From: Gordonia sp. UBA5067
GTDB taxonomy: Bacteria; Actinomycetota; Actinomycetes; Mycobacteriales; Mycobacteriaceae
Length of the DNA: 13,046 bases
Reading direction: 5' to 3'
Assembly: GCF_002414845.1 (NCBI RefSeq)
Contig: NZ_DIAX01000057.1
Coordinates: forward strand, 26,980-40,025
The notes below the pieces were generated by a model, which saw only the letters and a list, made by a program, of their open reading frames with translations, made no database searches and was not told where the DNA came from. Below, piece after piece: positions 12,312 through 13,046 of the stretch (position 1 is the first letter of the stretch; the number at the start of each line of letters is the position of its first letter). The position numbers and the translations under genes were made by a program.

Positions 12312-13046
12312 GTGACGCACGCCGATCAACCGCATGCCGATCAACCGCATGCCGAAACGGTGGTGGAGGTCGCGCCCGAGCGGATCATCGGTCTGCTCGG
12401 CGCCGGCGATGTCAACCTCAGGGTGCTCGAGGAACTCCTCGATGCCGACATCCACGTCCGGAGTAATCGGATCACCCTGTCCGGTACCGCCGCCGAGGTT
12501 GCGACGGCTGATCGCGTCGTCGCCGAACTGCTCGATGTCGTGGGACGCGGTGCGCCGCTGACCCCGGACGCGGTCCGCCGGTCGGTGACCATGCTGGCCG
12601 ACCCGACCGCCGAGTCGCCGGCCCAGGTGCTGAGCCTGGACATCATTTCCCGGCGTGGCAAGACCATTCGGCCCAAGACGCTGAACCAGAAGCGCTACGT
12701 CGACGCGATCGACGACAACACCATCGTATTCGGTGTCGGGCCGGCTGGTACCGGAAAAACCTACCTCGCGATGGCGAAGGCGGTGGCGGCGTTGCAGGCC
12801 AAGGAGGTCACCCGCATCATTCTGACCCGCCCGGCCGTCGAAGCGGGGGAACGCCTCGGCTTCCTGCCCGGCACTCTGAGTGAGAAGATCGACCCCTACC
12901 TGCGGCCGCTCTACGACGCACTGCACGACATGATGGACCCCGAGGCGATCCCGAAGCTCATGGCGGCGGGGGTCATCGAGGTCGCGCCGCTTGCGTACAT
13001 GCGGGGCCGCACCCTGAATGACTCGTTCATCATCCTCGACGAGGCG
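12312..13046 (+). CDS. phoH: PhoH family ATPase (PhoH1), N-terminal part
   Basis: PhoH-like proteins are P-loop ATPases with sequence links to superfamily 1 helicases; an RNA-related role is proposed, partly because the gene sits before ybeY. The first 245 residues are present and the window ends inside Walker B. Visible: an N-terminal region about 14-90 (KH-like in this family), the family-specific [21 protein letters not shown] (113-133), Walker A GPAGTGKT (143-150), [17 protein letters not shown] (171-187), and Walker B FIILDEA (239-245) at the edge. GTG 12312 is preferred (VTHADQ) since AAGGAG ends 11 nt upstream; GTG 12303, in frame, is only 2 nt from it. Both spacings are unusual, so the start is uncertain by three codons. 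The N-terminus includes a duplicated HADQP unit. Confidence 0.94.
   Translation, partial: MTHADQPHADQPHAETVVEVAPERIIGLLGAGDVNLRVLEELLDADIHVRSNRITLSGTAAEVATADRVVAELLDVVGRGAPLTPDAVRRSVTMLADPTAESPAQVLSLDIISRRGKTIRPKTLNQKRYVDAIDDNTIVFGVGPAGTGKTYLAMAKAVAALQAKEVTRIILTRPAVEAGERLGFLPGTLSEKIDPYLRPLYDALHDMMDPEAIPKLMAAGVIEVAPLAYMRGRTLNDSFIILDEA
12321..12355 (+). repeat. Tandem 15-bp repeat at the phoH 5' end
   Basis: GCCGATCAACCGCAT occurs twice in tandem (12321-12335 and 12336-12350), followed by a partial third copy GCCGA. It keeps the reading frame (15 bp = 5 codons) and encodes HADQP twice within the variable N-terminal tail, so copy number can change without frameshift. Confidence 0.85.

Noticed and set aside
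1..13046. Mobile elements, CRISPR arrays, tRNA or rRNA genes, defence systems
   Set aside because: I found no transposase, integrase, regular spaced repeats, tRNA-like cloverleaf or defence-family motifs; the gene content is core metabolism and housekeeping.

Overview
This is a high-GC, densely packed chromosomal window. The gene content and order point to an actinobacterium of the Mycobacteriales (Gordonia, Rhodococcus, Williamsia or Mycobacterium relatives): a [4Fe-4S]-type CysH beside a NirA/SirA-type sulfite reductase, an hrcA-dnaJ2-rsmE-...-phoH block, and an Rv2375-like gene divergent from hrcA. Genus is not assignable from sequence alone. Almost everything is core metabolism and housekeeping. 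I see no mobile element, CRISPR array, tRNA or rRNA.

Layout. (1) 1-960, plus strand: the C-terminal 319 residues of a FadD-type acyl-CoA synthetase cut by the window edge. (2) 6693 down to 986, minus strand: a sulfate-assimilation operon in the order leader peptide, sirA, cysH, cysD, cysN, CbiX-type chelatase. The coding junctions overlap or nearly touch (10 nt gap, ATGA, TGATG and GTGA overlaps). CysDN makes APS, CysH reduces APS to sulfite, SirA reduces sulfite to sulfide, and the chelatase supplies iron for SirA's siroheme. No APS kinase (CysC) is present, which fits a CysH of the APS-reducing iron-sulfur type. (3) 6769-7974, plus strand: hemW, divergent from the sulfur operon. (4) 7991-8374, minus strand: a small conserved protein of unknown function with a ParB-like motif, convergent with hemW and divergent from hrcA. 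(5) 8480-13046, plus strand: hrcA, dnaJ (DnaJ2 type), rsmE, an alpha/beta hydrolase and the start of phoH.

The most interesting feature is one that ordinary gene calling would miss: a 26-codon ORF (6657-6577, minus strand) upstream of sirA. It encodes a peptide with the RRHxDLxRxxSAxC signature that I recognise from actinobacterial sulfur-gene leader peptides. Its GTG lies 6 nt after a -10-like hexamer, so the mRNA may be leaderless. Its last codons lie in three alternating complementary segments (atgcgct / agcgcat / atgcgct) that can form two mutually exclusive hairpins over the two Cys codons. The 133-nt gap to sirA then holds a C-rich, G-poor stretch and a hairpin touching the sirA Shine-Dalgarno. 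Together these look like a cysteine-responsive attenuator of the operon. The other regulatory candidates are a perfect 8-bp dyad between the Rv2375-like gene and hrcA, and a -10-like element before phoH.
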